From Pseudomonadota bacterium (GTDB lineage: Bacteria; Pseudomonadota; Gammaproteobacteria; Burkholderiales; Rhodocyclaceae), in contig JAGTRS010000004.1 of the NCBI GenBank assembly GCA_018262195.1, positions 1 to 64,000 on the forward strand: DNA of 64,000 bases, in the 5' to 3' direction. The position numbers and the translations under genes are program-made. Below are positions 25,836-35,186 of the stretch, piece by piece (within the stretch, counting starts at the first letter, position 1; every line of letters begins with the position of its first letter). The notes under the pieces were generated by a model. The model ran no database searches, was not told the DNA's origin, and saw only the letters and a list, made by a program, of their open reading frames with translations.

Positions 25836-27887
25836 TCAGTTGGCAGAATAGACCACTACCCGGTTACGCCCCGCATTCTTGGCGGAGTAGAGTGCCTGGT
25901 CGGCGGCCTGGGTCAGCTCGTCGGGCATCTTGCCATGATCGGGATAGGCAGAGACACCGGCCGATGCGGTAAAGGAAAGCTCGAAATTGCCGAAGTTGAC
26001 GCGGATTTCGGCAATCTTGCTCCGCCAGAGTTCGGCCCGCTCCGCGGCGATGGCCAAGGGCATCCTTGGCATCAGAACGACAAACTCCTCGCCACCGTAG
26101 CGACAGAGTACGTCCTCGTGCCGGATGTCGGCCCGCAGGGTTTCGGCCAGCACGATCAGGCACTGATCGCCAGCCATGTGGCCATAGGTGTCGTTGATCT
26201 GCTTGAAGTTATCCAGGTCGAGAATGAGCAAAGAGAGCGGGTAGCCTTCACGGCGCGAACGAGATAGCTCGCGCTCCAGCGTCTCGTCAAGATAGCGGCG
26301 ATTGAAGCAGCCGGTCAGGCTGTCACGAATGGCCTGTTCCTGCAGGGCAACCTGCAACTGCTCGATTTCCTCCAACTGCTTGCGCAGCTTGTCATTGGCG
26401 CTGCGCAATTCGGCTTCCGAGCGGCGCCGCTCGGAGATATCACGAGCGATACCCAGCAAGGCAAACGCCTTGCCTTCCTGATCCAGCAAGAAACTGGCGA
26501 CGACTTCGGAGCAGACAATCCCGCCATTTTTGTGCGGCTGCTCGATTTCCGTCATCGCCGACTGGGCACTCATATCGCCAGCGGCCAGCCGGGAGAGATG
26601 CTCTTCCAGCGTTGCGACCACCACGGCATGGGAGGCTGGCGTCATCGCTTCAGCCAAGGTCTGATTGATCACCTCGTCGGGCGTGAAGCCACGAACCGCT
26701 TCGACCGAGGGACTGACATAGGTAAAGCGCATGGTCGCCAGATCGAGAGTCCAGATCACATCCTTGCTGTGCTCGGCCAGTTGCCGATAGCGCTCCTCAC
26801 TGTGACTCAGTGCCCGTTCAAACACCCGTCGCGAAATCATCTCGCGGGTCAGGCGCCGGTTCAGACGAGCGAAATAGAAGGCTGCACTGGCAACAACAAC
26901 AATCAGCAGCGATCCAACCGCAAGCGCGTAACCGAACCACACCGGCAACTTCCGTTCGTCGGTGTCGAAAATCAATCCGGCAACGGAGTGCTTTTCCGGC
27001 AACATGCCCAGTTCGGCATAAGTCAGGGCTATCTGCTGCCAACGACTGGTGGACTGCAAGCCGATCTCGACCAGGTCCGGCTGCATCAGCCGCTTCAGTT
27101 CCTTCGCCTCGAACAGCAGATGGGCACGCTCATGACGCTTGGAGTATTTCTTCAGGATCAGATCGGCGATCTCTTCAGGGTGCTCCATCGCGTATTTCCA
27201 CCCATGAATCGCGGCGGAACGAAAGGCGCGGATGCGTTCCGGGGCAGCACGAACTTTTTCCTCTGTCGTGAATAGCGTGTCACCGTAGAAATTGATGCCG
27301 GCAGCCGACGGACTGAAAGCCAGATAGGGAAACCCTGCGGCCTGCAAGACGTATGGCTCGTCGGTGATATAGGCAGACAAGGCATCAATACGACCCGAGA
27401 TCAGGTCCTTGGGATCAAAGCTGTGAGGCACCGCGTCGTAGCGCGTCACCCCTTCACGGCGCAGGTAGGCAAACAGTTCTGTTTCATGCGGCGTGAGCAT
27501 GATGCGCGAACCGTTCAACGCATCAACACTGGTGATCTTTCGCCGGTTGACCAGCAAGACCAGCGGTGAGCGCTGGACGATGGCCGCCAGGGCAACGACC
27601 GGCTGGCCCTGCGCACGATGCAGGGCCAGTTCAGAAGCGGCGACGCCAAACTCTGCCTCGCCACCCAGCACGGCAACGACCGGATCGTTCCCTTCATTTA
27701 ACTCGCGCAAACTGACCTCGAAGCCGGCATCGCGAAAGTAGCCCTTGTCGATGGCCGCGTAGTAGCCGGCAAACTGGAACTGGTGCTTCCAGTTCAGTTG
27801 CAGGACGACCCGCTCAACGGCGAAGACCGGAGCGAGAAACAACAAGAGAGTCAGCGAGATGAGGAGCCGCACGGGCAGCATTATCAT
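25836..27887 (-). CDS. NMT1/THI5-like binding domain – PAS – GGDEF diguanylate cyclase
   Basis: The 683-residue product has a signal peptide (about 1-23) and a periplasmic NMT1/THI5-like substrate-binding domain (about 24-260: VVLQLNWKHQFQFAGYYAAIDKGYF). A membrane helix (about 320-345), a PAS domain (about 370-490) and a GGDEF domain (about 525-683) with RYGGEEFVVLMPR follow. It probably senses a pyrimidine- or thiamine-like small molecule outside the membrane and makes cyclic di-GMP inside. The ligand is inferred only from the fold. It follows the DUF4178 operon on the same strand, separated by 17 bases from the 47-codon gene. Confidence 0.92.
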   Translation of the reverse strand: MIMLPVRLLISLTLLLFLAPVFAVERVVLQLNWKHQFQFAGYYAAIDKGYFRDAGFEVSLRELNEGNDPVVAVLGGEAEFGVAASELALHRAQGQPVVALAAIVQRSPLVLLVNRRKITSVDALNGSRIMLTPHETELFAYLRREGVTRYDAVPHSFDPKDLISGRIDALSAYITDEPYVLQAAGFPYLAFSPSAAGINFYGDTLFTTEEKVRAAPERIRAFRSAAIHGWKYAMEHPEEIADLILKKYSKRHERAHLLFEAKELKRLMQPDLVEIGLQSTSRWQQIALTYAELGMLPEKHSVAGLIFDTDERKLPVWFGYALAVGSLLIVVVASAAFYFARLNRRLTREMISRRVFERALSHSEERYRQLAEHSKDVIWTLDLATMRFTYVSPSVEAVRGFTPDEVINQTLAEAMTPASHAVVVATLEEHLSRLAAGDMSAQSAMTEIEQPHKNGGIVCSEVVASFLLDQEGKAFALLGIARDISERRRSEAELRSANDKLRKQLEEIEQLQVALQEQAIRDSLTGCFNRRYLDETLERELSRSRREGYPLSLLILDLDNFKQINDTYGHMAGDQCLIVLAETLRADIRHEDVLCRYGGEEFVVLMPRMPLAIAAERAELWRSKIAEIRVNFGNFELSFTASAGVSAYPDHGKMPDELTQAADQALYSAKNAGRNRVVVYSAN

Positions 27888-27904
27888 CTAAATTGGGAAA
27901 TTTA

Positions 27905-28048
27905 TTACTTGTGATAAGTCCGGCTGCTACCGGAACTGCCATGGCCGGAATTGGCCACGTTGTCGAACATGTTCCAGCCCTGATGCTGGGCGTAAGCGAA
28001 AAGCAGCAGGGCGAACACACCGGCCGTAATGTTGAATTTATCGAACAT
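27905..28048 (-). CDS. 47-residue single-helix membrane peptide
   Basis: A short frame whose ATG (28048-28046) overlaps the DUF4178 stop as TGATG, implying translational coupling. The product starts MFDKFNITAGVFALLLFAYA, one hydrophobic helix, then a Gly/Ser/His tail ending SSRTYHK. It is the last gene of the DUF350–SPFH–DUF4178 operon. Family unknown; coding status rests on the overlap, the sensible membrane topology and the stop before the next gene. Confidence 0.65.
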   Translation of the reverse strand: MFDKFNITAGVFALLLFAYAQHQGWNMFDNVANSGHGSSGSSRTYHK

Positions 28049-29976
28049 CAGTCATCGCCCCCATCCGAATCGTCGCTGCTCACCGGCGCATGGTCGCTTT
28101 CTGCCCAGCGACGCCCCTCAAAGGCAGCCCGGCGCATGATCGTGAAGATGGGGAAGACCAGCAGGAAAAGCATCACCAAGACGAAGTTGGACCAGCCGGC
28201 ACCGGCCGTATGCACCTCCAGGGTATCGCGCACCGCCATCGGTTTTTCCGGCGCCATGTCGGGATCGAGTGTCAGATAGTAGGTACCGGCCGGAATGTTC
28301 AGGAATACTACTTCGTCATCTCGACTTCCCTCGGTCCAGTGGCCGTCGTCGTAACCACTGTAGTAGGACAACTCACGGGCCGCCGGCCATGCCGTACCGG
28401 TCACCTTGTTGACCAGCATCATGTCGAGGCCGATCCAGTTATTGTCGAGCGATGTCGAGTTCTTCACCGCAATCTTGCGGGGCTTGCCGGTGATCTCGAA
28501 TTCCCGGGACTGCACTTCGTCACCGCCACGCGGTTCGAAGGTGAAATCCTGCCTTAGCAATAACTTTCCACCAGACAAAAAAACGAAGAAGAACTGGACC
28601 AGGATGGCGGCCAGCACCAATTTCCAGAACAGACTCCAGACCCGCCGATTGGTCTCGTTCCACGGATTTGGCTGGTTGGCGAAAACACCGATCGGATCAG
28701 GCAGCGCCCCCTTCAGATTGAAGGCTTCGACAATTGATTCCTGGCTCACATAGAAGCCCTGAGACCAGTTCAGATCGTTACCGGTAGACTCTCGCGACAG
28801 CATCAATGGCGGGGCAACGTAATCGACGACCCGATTCGTTTCGCCGCGCCGGACGCGCCAAGTGAATTCGCCGGCGACCTGGATGACCTCAGCTAGCGGC
28901 GTGGTGGAGAAATGCTTGAACAGTTCGCCGGCAAAGCGAATGCTGTCGACTTCGATCACCCCGCTGGTCGTCGGCTTGGATAACACATCGACGACATTCC
29001 AGTGCCCGTTGTATTCGGTCAGCCAGCGGTAGGTGCCGTGCTCGCCGGCCAGCAGGTATTCGCTCCAGTTGTAGGCGATGCCGTCGACCTTGCTCTGCTT
29101 GACGAGAAAGCCGATCACTTCGACCGGCTTGCCTTCGAGCTTTCCCTTGCTGCCAAGCGGCAGGCGCGGCAGGTATTTCTCATCGCGCGCCGCCAGCGAT
29201 CTGGAGAGAATCTTGTAGTTCTGGTCGGCCGTATCGACCACCGCACCACATGTTGCACAACCCACGGCGAGAATTTCCCGGGAACGGGCCGACATCGGCG
29301 AGCCGCAACTCGGGCAGCGGAAAACCTGCGCCGTGACCGTCGCTGTCGGTTCGGCCATGCCTTCACGCAGGTTGGCCATCTTCAGCGACTTGAAATCGAC
29401 CGCCTCACCGACGAACAGCAAGGGTGGCGTTTCCGAGTAATCAAGCGTCGCAAAACTTTTCTGGTTCCGGAGATCGACCGCCGAAACGGGGTAACCGGCC
29501 CCGACCTTGAACGGCAGTTCACCCTGACCGGCCACGCACTCGGCGTTTTCGATATTGCTGACCGTCCAGGTCTGGCTGGCCAGAACGAAGCGTTGACCGA
29601 TCTTCAGGTCGTCAAATTGCGGCAGCGCCTCCGGAACAAACTGCGCGAAGGTGAGCACATACTCACCACCGGCCTCGGACAACCAGCCGGTCCGCATGTC
29701 GTCAAACAGCAGGTGCCACTCGTTCCAGATACCCTGGCTGTACTTGATCTGAATGCGGCCGATCAGTGCAAAATGCACGCCCTTGTAGCTGCCCTCCGAG
29801 CCCAGCTGCAGCGGCGAACGGTCTTCGACCAGCGCCGCCATCTTGCCGATGTCTTCCAGGTTCTGGTCGTGGCGGACCAGCGTGCTCTGGCAATACTCAC
29901 AGACAGCAAAGACCGACGACGCCGATTTGAAGACAACCGGCGCGCCGCAGGAAGGACAGGACGCATTCAGGGCCAT
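28048..29976 (-). CDS. Zinc-ribbon protein with two DUF4178 domains and membrane segments
   Basis: This 642-residue protein begins with a Cys4 ribbon (CPSCGAPV, then CEYCQSTL), then a first DUF4178 domain (about 50-200). A second ribbon (CPSCGSPM, then CATCGAVV, about 220-250) and a second DUF4178 domain (about 270-410) follow. C-terminal membrane helices lie near 465-485 and 600-620, flanking an extracytoplasmic domain. Function is unknown. The order DUF350–SPFH–DUF4178 in one operon suggests a membrane-associated complex. It starts ten bases after the SPFH gene stop and overlaps the 47-codon gene. Confidence 0.88.
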   Translation of the reverse strand: MALNASCPSCGAPVVFKSASSVFAVCEYCQSTLVRHDQNLEDIGKMAALVEDRSPLQLGSEGSYKGVHFALIGRIQIKYSQGIWNEWHLLFDDMRTGWLSEAGGEYVLTFAQFVPEALPQFDDLKIGQRFVLASQTWTVSNIENAECVAGQGELPFKVGAGYPVSAVDLRNQKSFATLDYSETPPLLFVGEAVDFKSLKMANLREGMAEPTATVTAQVFRCPSCGSPMSARSREILAVGCATCGAVVDTADQNYKILSRSLAARDEKYLPRLPLGSKGKLEGKPVEVIGFLVKQSKVDGIAYNWSEYLLAGEHGTYRWLTEYNGHWNVVDVLSKPTTSGVIEVDSIRFAGELFKHFSTTPLAEVIQVAGEFTWRVRRGETNRVVDYVAPPLMLSRESTGNDLNWSQGFYVSQESIVEAFNLKGALPDPIGVFANQPNPWNETNRRVWSLFWKLVLAAILVQFFFVFLSGGKLLLRQDFTFEPRGGDEVQSREFEITGKPRKIAVKNSTSLDNNWIGLDMMLVNKVTGTAWPAARELSYYSGYDDGHWTEGSRDDEVVFLNIPAGTYYLTLDPDMAPEKPMAVRDTLEVHTAGAGWSNFVLVMLFLLVFPIFTIMRRAAFEGRRWAESDHAPVSSDDSDGGDD

Positions 29977-29986
29977 AGGCCGCGGA

Positions 29987-31000
29987 TCAGGTCAGTTTCT
30001 TCAGCAATTCGGCTTTTTTAGCCTCGAACTCGTCCTTGCTCAGAATGCCTTTTTCGACCAGGCCATGCAGCTTCTCCAGTGTGGCCACCACGTCGTCAGC
30101 CGAAATCGCGGCGACCGCCGGGGCCGCTGCCGTCGGCTGTAACGCAGCACCCATTGCCTGACCCATGACCTGCCCGAATCCTACGCCGGCACCGAGGCCG
30201 ACGCCCATCGCTGCCAGCCCACCCTCGTTCTTGGCCGCATCGGGAATGCTGTTGGCAACCTGATACTGCGTGTAGCGCTGCATGTCGCCGATCATGTTCA
30301 TGCCGATCTTCTGGTCGAGGATCTTCTGCAGTTCTTCCGGCAGCGAAACGTTCTGGACGACCAGCGAATCGAGCGCCAGCCCATACTCGGCAAACATCGG
30401 CGCCGCCTTGGCGAACATTGCCTTGCCGAACTCGTCCTGGTTGGCTGCCATGTCGATGAACGGCACACCGGATTCGCCGAACAGATCTGTCATCCCGGCG
30501 ACCATGGTGTTACGCAACTGGCCTTCGAGCTCGGTACGAGTGTAGATGTCGCGTGTACCGGAAATCTTCTGGTAGAAGGTCTTCGGGTCGGTCAGGTGGT
30601 ACGAATAGATACCGAAGGCCCGCAGGCGGACGATGCCGAACTCCTTGTCGCGGATGGTGATCGGGTTCGGCGTGCCCCACTTCTGGTCGAGCTGGGTGCG
30701 CGTCGAGAAGAAATAGACGTCGGACTTGAACGGGGATTCGAACAGCTTGTCCCAGTTTTTCAGGTAGGTCAGGACCGGCAGCGTCTGCGTTGTCAGCTTG
30801 AACATGCCCGGGCCAAAAACATCGGCGACCGTGCCTTCGTTGACGAACAATGCCATCTGCGAGTCACGCACCGTCAGGCTGGCGCCGTTCTGGATTTCCA
30901 TCTCGGCCATCGGGTAACGCCAGGCCAGCGTGCCGTCGCCATCCTCGGTCCATTGCAGGACGTCAATAAACTGTTTCTTGATGAAGTCCATCAGAGCCAT
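29987..31000 (-). CDS. SPFH-domain protein with C-terminal SHOCT (virion-core-like)
   Basis: A 337-residue band-7/SPFH protein of the YdjI / virion-core-like type, which forms membrane-associated oligomers. The SPFH region covers about 25-245 (TLAWRYPMAEMEIQNGASL, then FGIYSYHLTDPKTFYQKISG). A Gly/Ala-rich linker follows, and a C-terminal SHOCT motif (about 305-337: LEKLHGLVEKGILSKDEFEAKK). It lies 18 bases downstream of the DUF350 gene. A membrane-organising or stress role is inferred from family. Confidence 0.92.
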   Translation of the reverse strand: MALMDFIKKQFIDVLQWTEDGDGTLAWRYPMAEMEIQNGASLTVRDSQMALFVNEGTVADVFGPGMFKLTTQTLPVLTYLKNWDKLFESPFKSDVYFFSTRTQLDQKWGTPNPITIRDKEFGIVRLRAFGIYSYHLTDPKTFYQKISGTRDIYTRTELEGQLRNTMVAGMTDLFGESGVPFIDMAANQDEFGKAMFAKAAPMFAEYGLALDSLVVQNVSLPEELQKILDQKIGMNMIGDMQRYTQYQVANSIPDAAKNEGGLAAMGVGLGAGVGFGQVMGQAMGAALQPTAAAPAVAAISADDVVATLEKLHGLVEKGILSKDEFEAKKAELLKKLT

Positions 31001-31018
31001 GAATTTCTCCTTGAATGG

Positions 31019-31420
31019 TCAGGCGATGCAGCCGGCGTTGAGAATGCCGATGCCGAGGGAAAGGGAAGCAAGAAAAATTGCCGAGGCAATCTTGCCCTGG
31101 GGAATGTTCAGCACCAGTTGCGGCAGCGCCAGGCGCGCCACGATGTAGGCCAGCAGTTGCACGACGCAGGCGACGATTCCCCAGCCGACCATCGCGGCGA
31201 TGTTATGGCTGACCGCGACGGAAACGGCAATCGGCATGGCATAGCCAACCATCGCCCCACCCAAGCTGATGGCTGCAGCGGTATTGCCCTCGCGAATCAG
31301 TGCCATTTCGTTGTACGGGGTGACAAAGACATAGAGCAGGACAAAGACGGCGAGCAGCCCGATGGCTGTCGCGAAATACCCGGCAAAGGCCGGCAGGCTG
31401 CTGAGAACCGGATCGAACAT
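31019..31420 (-). CDS. DUF350 membrane protein
   Basis: A 133-residue protein with four hydrophobic helices, DUF350 family, which is made of two related pairs of helices. GGAG lies upstream of ATG 31420. It is first in the DUF350–SPFH–DUF4178–peptide operon. Function unknown; co-occurrence with SPFH and SpeE-like membrane proteins is known from many genomes. Confidence 0.88.
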   Translation of the reverse strand: MFDPVLSSLPAFAGYFATAIGLLAVFVLLYVFVTPYNEMALIREGNTAAAISLGGAMVGYAMPIAVSVAVSHNIAAMVGWGIVACVVQLLAYIVARLALPQLVLNIPQGKIASAIFLASLSLGIGILNAGCIA

Positions 31421-31477
31421 GGAATCTCCCGGAGGTGGGGCAATGACAGCGGATTGTCACCGCTCGCCGCGCTTTGT

Positions 31478-33163
31478 TCAAGTCTGACGGCTGCGATACC
31501 AGGCGACGAAGTCGGCAAACGGCATCGGCCGGCCATAGAAGTAGCCTTGAATCCGGTTGCACCCCAATGAGAGTAGCTGATCACGCTGGACTGCCTCTTC
31601 AACACCTTCGGCCAGAGAGATCATGCCAAGATCATGAGTCAAGTCGATGATGGTACGCACGATGCGCAGATTGTCAGGCGACGAGGCCATGCCAACGACG
31701 AAGGAACGGTCGATCTTGATCTCGTTCAACGGCAGCGTGGCCAGATAACTCAATGAGGAATAACCGGTACCGAAATCGTCCAGCGCCAGCTTGATCCCCA
31801 TATCGCGCAACCTGGACATGACCGACAGGCCGCGCTCGCGATCGCCCATCATTGCCGACTCGGTCAATTCGAAAGTAAATCGGTCGGCCGGCAGTCGCCA
31901 AGTTTCAAGACATTGAGCCACCAGTTCCGGCAGATCGGTATCAAGCAGATCCCCAGCCGTCAGGTTGAGCGACAAGCGGACATCGACTCCCGCAGCCTCA
32001 AGCTCAACGCTGAAGCGCATGGCTGAACGGATCAGCCAGTCCGTAAATTGCTCCCGCCAGCCGTACTCCTCGATCATTTCCACGATCACCTGCGACGCAA
32101 CCCACTCGCCATTGACCCGCCGCCAGCGCAACAGGAGTTCAGCACCAAGGCACTGTGCGCTTTCGACATCGACCTGTGGTTGCAGATGCAAGGTCAGCAC
32201 ATCCTTGCGCAAAGCCTCCCTCAGTTCCTCGGAAAGCTGATGACGACTCTGCCAATCCTCTTTCATTCCCTGGTCGTACATGGCGAAGGATTCATTTGAG
32301 GATTGCAGGCTGGCCCGGGCCAGACGGGCAGCGCGTATCAGCTCTTCGGCATCGGTGCCATGCTCCGGCGCCATCGCAGCACCAATGGCCACATCCAGCG
32401 AGATGCCTCGACCACTGAGCAGCACGAGCGGGTGTCCGAAGGCGCGGCGGATCTGGGAAGCAGCAAGTGCGGGCTGGGCTGCCGACTGTACTTCGGGCAA
32501 CAATAGTAGCCATTCGCCTTCATGGCCGACGAATGCCTTGTCCTGCGGGCGCAACAAGGTTGTCAGCTGATCGGTCAGCAGCACCGGCAGGCTTTGCAGT
32601 TCGCTGGCCGTCAGGTGGGACAAGGCCCGACGATTGACCATCGAGACCGACAACACGGCGGTTCCTTGCGCATTTTCGGCAATTTGGCGAAAAGTGCGCA
32701 TGGCGGCAAACTCGCCAGGCAGGCCGATTCCGGACTTTTGGACCTCTTCGCCCAATTCGATCGCGCAACTCACCGCAGCGACCACGCTGCGCCTGAGTAT
32801 GCCGAACAAGTCGAACTGAAGACGCCCAACCTGCGCCAGATCGCCGAACAAATCAGCTTCGACGCAGGCCATCGCATGGTTGAAAAAGACAAACATGTCG
32901 GCTATCGAAAAACCATGACTGCTCAGCTTTTGCCAAGCGTGCATCCAGCGCTGTTGCCAGGTGACATCGGCAATCATCAACGGCAATTCGATTGATCGCT
33001 GGCAAAATTCATCATAGGCGGCAGTCTCGCCAAAATCGCCCGCCACATTAAGCACGGCAGCACGCCAGACCTCCGAAAGTGCACGCAGCGAGCACAGGTT
33101 CTCGGCACTGACCCCGAAGGCCGGGTAGTCGATGTACCCGGCGTTATCCAAGATAGTAGTCAT
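31478..33163 (-). CDS. Degenerate-GGDEF / EAL cyclic-di-GMP phosphodiesterase
   Basis: The 561-residue protein has an N-terminal sensory region (1-170, no clear family), a degenerate GGDEF domain in which VGHEGEWLLLLPE replaces the signature, and an EAL domain (about 310-555). The EAL domain has catalytic features AELLLRW, NLTAGDL, ELTESAMM, DDFGTGYSSLSYL, KIDRSFV, AEGVEE and QGYFYGRPMP. It should hydrolyse cyclic di-GMP but not make it. The frame runs up to 33277. I place the start at ATG 33163, which overlaps the HD-GYP gene by 20 bases, so the two are probably co-translated. Confidence 0.87.
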   Translation of the reverse strand: MTTILDNAGYIDYPAFGVSAENLCSLRALSEVWRAAVLNVAGDFGETAAYDEFCQRSIELPLMIADVTWQQRWMHAWQKLSSHGFSIADMFVFFNHAMACVEADLFGDLAQVGRLQFDLFGILRRSVVAAVSCAIELGEEVQKSGIGLPGEFAAMRTFRQIAENAQGTAVLSVSMVNRRALSHLTASELQSLPVLLTDQLTTLLRPQDKAFVGHEGEWLLLLPEVQSAAQPALAASQIRRAFGHPLVLLSGRGISLDVAIGAAMAPEHGTDAEELIRAARLARASLQSSNESFAMYDQGMKEDWQSRHQLSEELREALRKDVLTLHLQPQVDVESAQCLGAELLLRWRRVNGEWVASQVIVEMIEEYGWREQFTDWLIRSAMRFSVELEAAGVDVRLSLNLTAGDLLDTDLPELVAQCLETWRLPADRFTFELTESAMMGDRERGLSVMSRLRDMGIKLALDDFGTGYSSLSYLATLPLNEIKIDRSFVVGMASSPDNLRIVRTIIDLTHDLGMISLAEGVEEAVQRDQLLSLGCNRIQGYFYGRPMPFADFVAWYRSRQT

Positions 33164-34451
33164 TGGCCGACAGGCCGTAGGCGTTGTGCGGCAATGCCTT
33201 GGCGATACGCAGTTTGGCGTGCGCTGCCTCGCGCAGGTCGATGATGCGATACATCCGGACCGGCTGCTTGTCCGCATCGAGCATGAGCACTACACGCGGC
33301 TTGGAGCGCTGCACCCGGTTCTGCTGGATGACCACCCCAACTTCGCCGCCGCTCAACTCAACCAGCGTACCGATCGGATAGAGGCCGACGCACTGGACGA
33401 ACTGCTCCATCAGTACCGGATTGAATTTCCTGCCGCGCAGATCATGCAATTCTTCCAGCGCCTCCTGATGGCCAAGCGCGCTACGGTAGGGTTTGTCCTT
33501 GAGCATGGCGCAGAAGGAGTCAGCCATTCCGGCGATCTCTGCCGCCATCCCGATCTGCTCGAACTTCAGGCCACGTGGGTAGCCGCTACCATCCCAGCGC
33601 TCATGGTGCCTGGAGACAATCTCGATCACTTCCGCCGGTATTTGAGCCTGCGAATAAAGAATTTCCAGCGAACTGGCCACATGCGATCGCACCAGCTGGC
33701 GCTCCTCTGCCGACAAGCCAGCCTTCTTCGTCAGCAACTCAATCGGCAGCTGCGTCTTGCCGATGTCCTGCATCAGACCCGCCAGACCCAACTCAAGCAA
33801 TTGATGTTCGCGCCAGCCAATATGCGTACCGAGCATGATCATGCTGACCGCCACGTCCATCGCATGATCGAAGCTGTACTGATCACGCTGCCTCAGGCGT
33901 AGCAACCACATCACGGCATCGGCATTGCGCTGCAGGCTCCCGGCAATATCCCGCAGACCATCGCGGACGGCCCCGATGTCGACCTCCTTGTCCTCGGCAA
34001 AAGCATCAAAAGCTTGTTGCAAGGCTTCGGAAAGCTCGTCGTAGCGCGGCTCGATGTGGGCAAGTTCTCGCGCCAGGGCGCGAATGTGCTCATCGTCCTT
34101 TTGAGAATGCAGAAAATCACGAAAACGACGGCGCCGCGACTGTTGTACCTCCTGGGTAAACGCAACGTGCGGGAGCCCGCCTCCCGGCTTCGGCTCATTC
34201 TTGGTTGTGAGATTCTGGAAAGGCGCTGACTTCAGCGGCCGATCCCAGCCCGGTTTTGGCGCAGCATAGTGTTCGTTCAGCGAACGCGTGCGGTCGATGG
34301 AAACGAACCGGCATTTCCGCTGAAAAATCTCGATCTGCGCCGGCGTGGAAATTACGAAGCCCTGAAAAGCAAACGAAAATTCGCTCCAGGAACAATCCGG
34401 CTCGGCAATGAACATGCCGATCTTTAAATCGGCAACAGAAACAATCTCCAT
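33144..34451 (-). CDS. DUF3391 / HD-GYP domain protein with altered HD motif
   Basis: The 435-residue product has an N-terminal DUF3391 domain (about 1-90: IVSVADLKIGMFIAEPD) and an HD-GYP domain (about 190-350). The family normally hydrolyses cyclic di-GMP. The GYP part is intact (HHERWDGSGYPRGL), but the HD motif reads LMQDIGKTQLP, so the metal-binding His is Gln (about residue 228). An upstream His (DHAMDVAVSM) remains. Catalysis may be lost or altered, leaving a binding or scaffolding role. It overlaps the downstream EAL phosphodiesterase gene. Confidence 0.9.
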   Translation of the reverse strand: MEIVSVADLKIGMFIAEPDCSWSEFSFAFQGFVISTPAQIEIFQRKCRFVSIDRTRSLNEHYAAPKPGWDRPLKSAPFQNLTTKNEPKPGGGLPHVAFTQEVQQSRRRRFRDFLHSQKDDEHIRALARELAHIEPRYDELSEALQQAFDAFAEDKEVDIGAVRDGLRDIAGSLQRNADAVMWLLRLRQRDQYSFDHAMDVAVSMIMLGTHIGWREHQLLELGLAGLMQDIGKTQLPIELLTKKAGLSAEERQLVRSHVASSLEILYSQAQIPAEVIEIVSRHHERWDGSGYPRGLKFEQIGMAAEIAGMADSFCAMLKDKPYRSALGHQEALEELHDLRGRKFNPVLMEQFVQCVGLYPIGTLVELSGGEVGVVIQQNRVQRSKPRVVLMLDADKQPVRMYRIIDLREAAHAKLRIAKALPHNAYGLSANDYYLG

Positions 34452-34469
34452 TATTTATATTCTTATGTA

Positions 34470-35186
34470 TCAGGTTTTGAGCGCGAGATGCCTCAACCCT
34501 TCTAGAGGAAGATTGTCCGTCAGGCGATGTTTAATCACAAGGTGGCCAGCCAGTTGTTTGGCATATCCACCGGAGATCAGGCAGCAAGCTGCCCGGTCAG
34601 CCAATCGGGAAAAGACGCGCTCAATCGCCCCGGTTTGCGCCTCGATCACCCCGGTCACGATTGCATCATCGGTGCAGCGCGGATAAGCCGCATATTCACC
34701 ATCGGCGAACGGCAGGGCTGCTGTGCCATGGGCCAGAGAGCGCAGCATCAAGCCCACCCCAGGCATGATGACGCCACCGAGAAAATTACCATCGGCATCC
34801 AGCGTATCGATGGTCGTTGCCGTACCGGCCATGACGACAACGGCGGCTGACTCAACCAAGCCCCTGGCACCTAGCAGGGCACACCAGCGATCAACGCCAA
34901 GGCGCTCCGGAAATTCGTAAAGATTGGTTACGCCACAGGAACTGGCCTCGGCACGCACCTCGTGAAAAACCGGTAACCATGCCGCGAGCTGCTCGCGAAT
35001 TCGCCCACCGGCTTCCGGACCCGCCACGTTCGCCAGCACGACCTTGGCTGGCAGCGGCCATTCCGCAACCAAGCGCGACAACTGCCCGACATCGGCATGC
35101 GTGACCGCCCCCTGGGCCAGCCACTTGGCGCCGTCATGCACCCCCCATTTGATGCGGGTATTGCCGCTATCCAGACAGACAATCAT
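34470..35186 (-). CDS. coaX: Type III pantothenate kinase
   Basis: CoaX catalyses the first step of coenzyme A synthesis and is not inhibited by CoA. The 238-residue protein has the ASKHA-fold motifs CLDSGNTRIKWG (phosphate 1), FPERLGVDRWCALLGARG with the catalytic Asp, and GTATTIDTLDADGNFLGGVIMPG. Its start overlaps the birA stop by four bases, the conserved birA–coaX arrangement of betaproteobacteria. Confidence 0.95.
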   Translation of the reverse strand: MIVCLDSGNTRIKWGVHDGAKWLAQGAVTHADVGQLSRLVAEWPLPAKVVLANVAGPEAGGRIREQLAAWLPVFHEVRAEASSCGVTNLYEFPERLGVDRWCALLGARGLVESAAVVVMAGTATTIDTLDADGNFLGGVIMPGVGLMLRSLAHGTAALPFADGEYAAYPRCTDDAIVTGVIEAQTGAIERVFSRLADRAACCLISGGYAKQLAGHLVIKHRLTDNLPLEGLRHLALKT

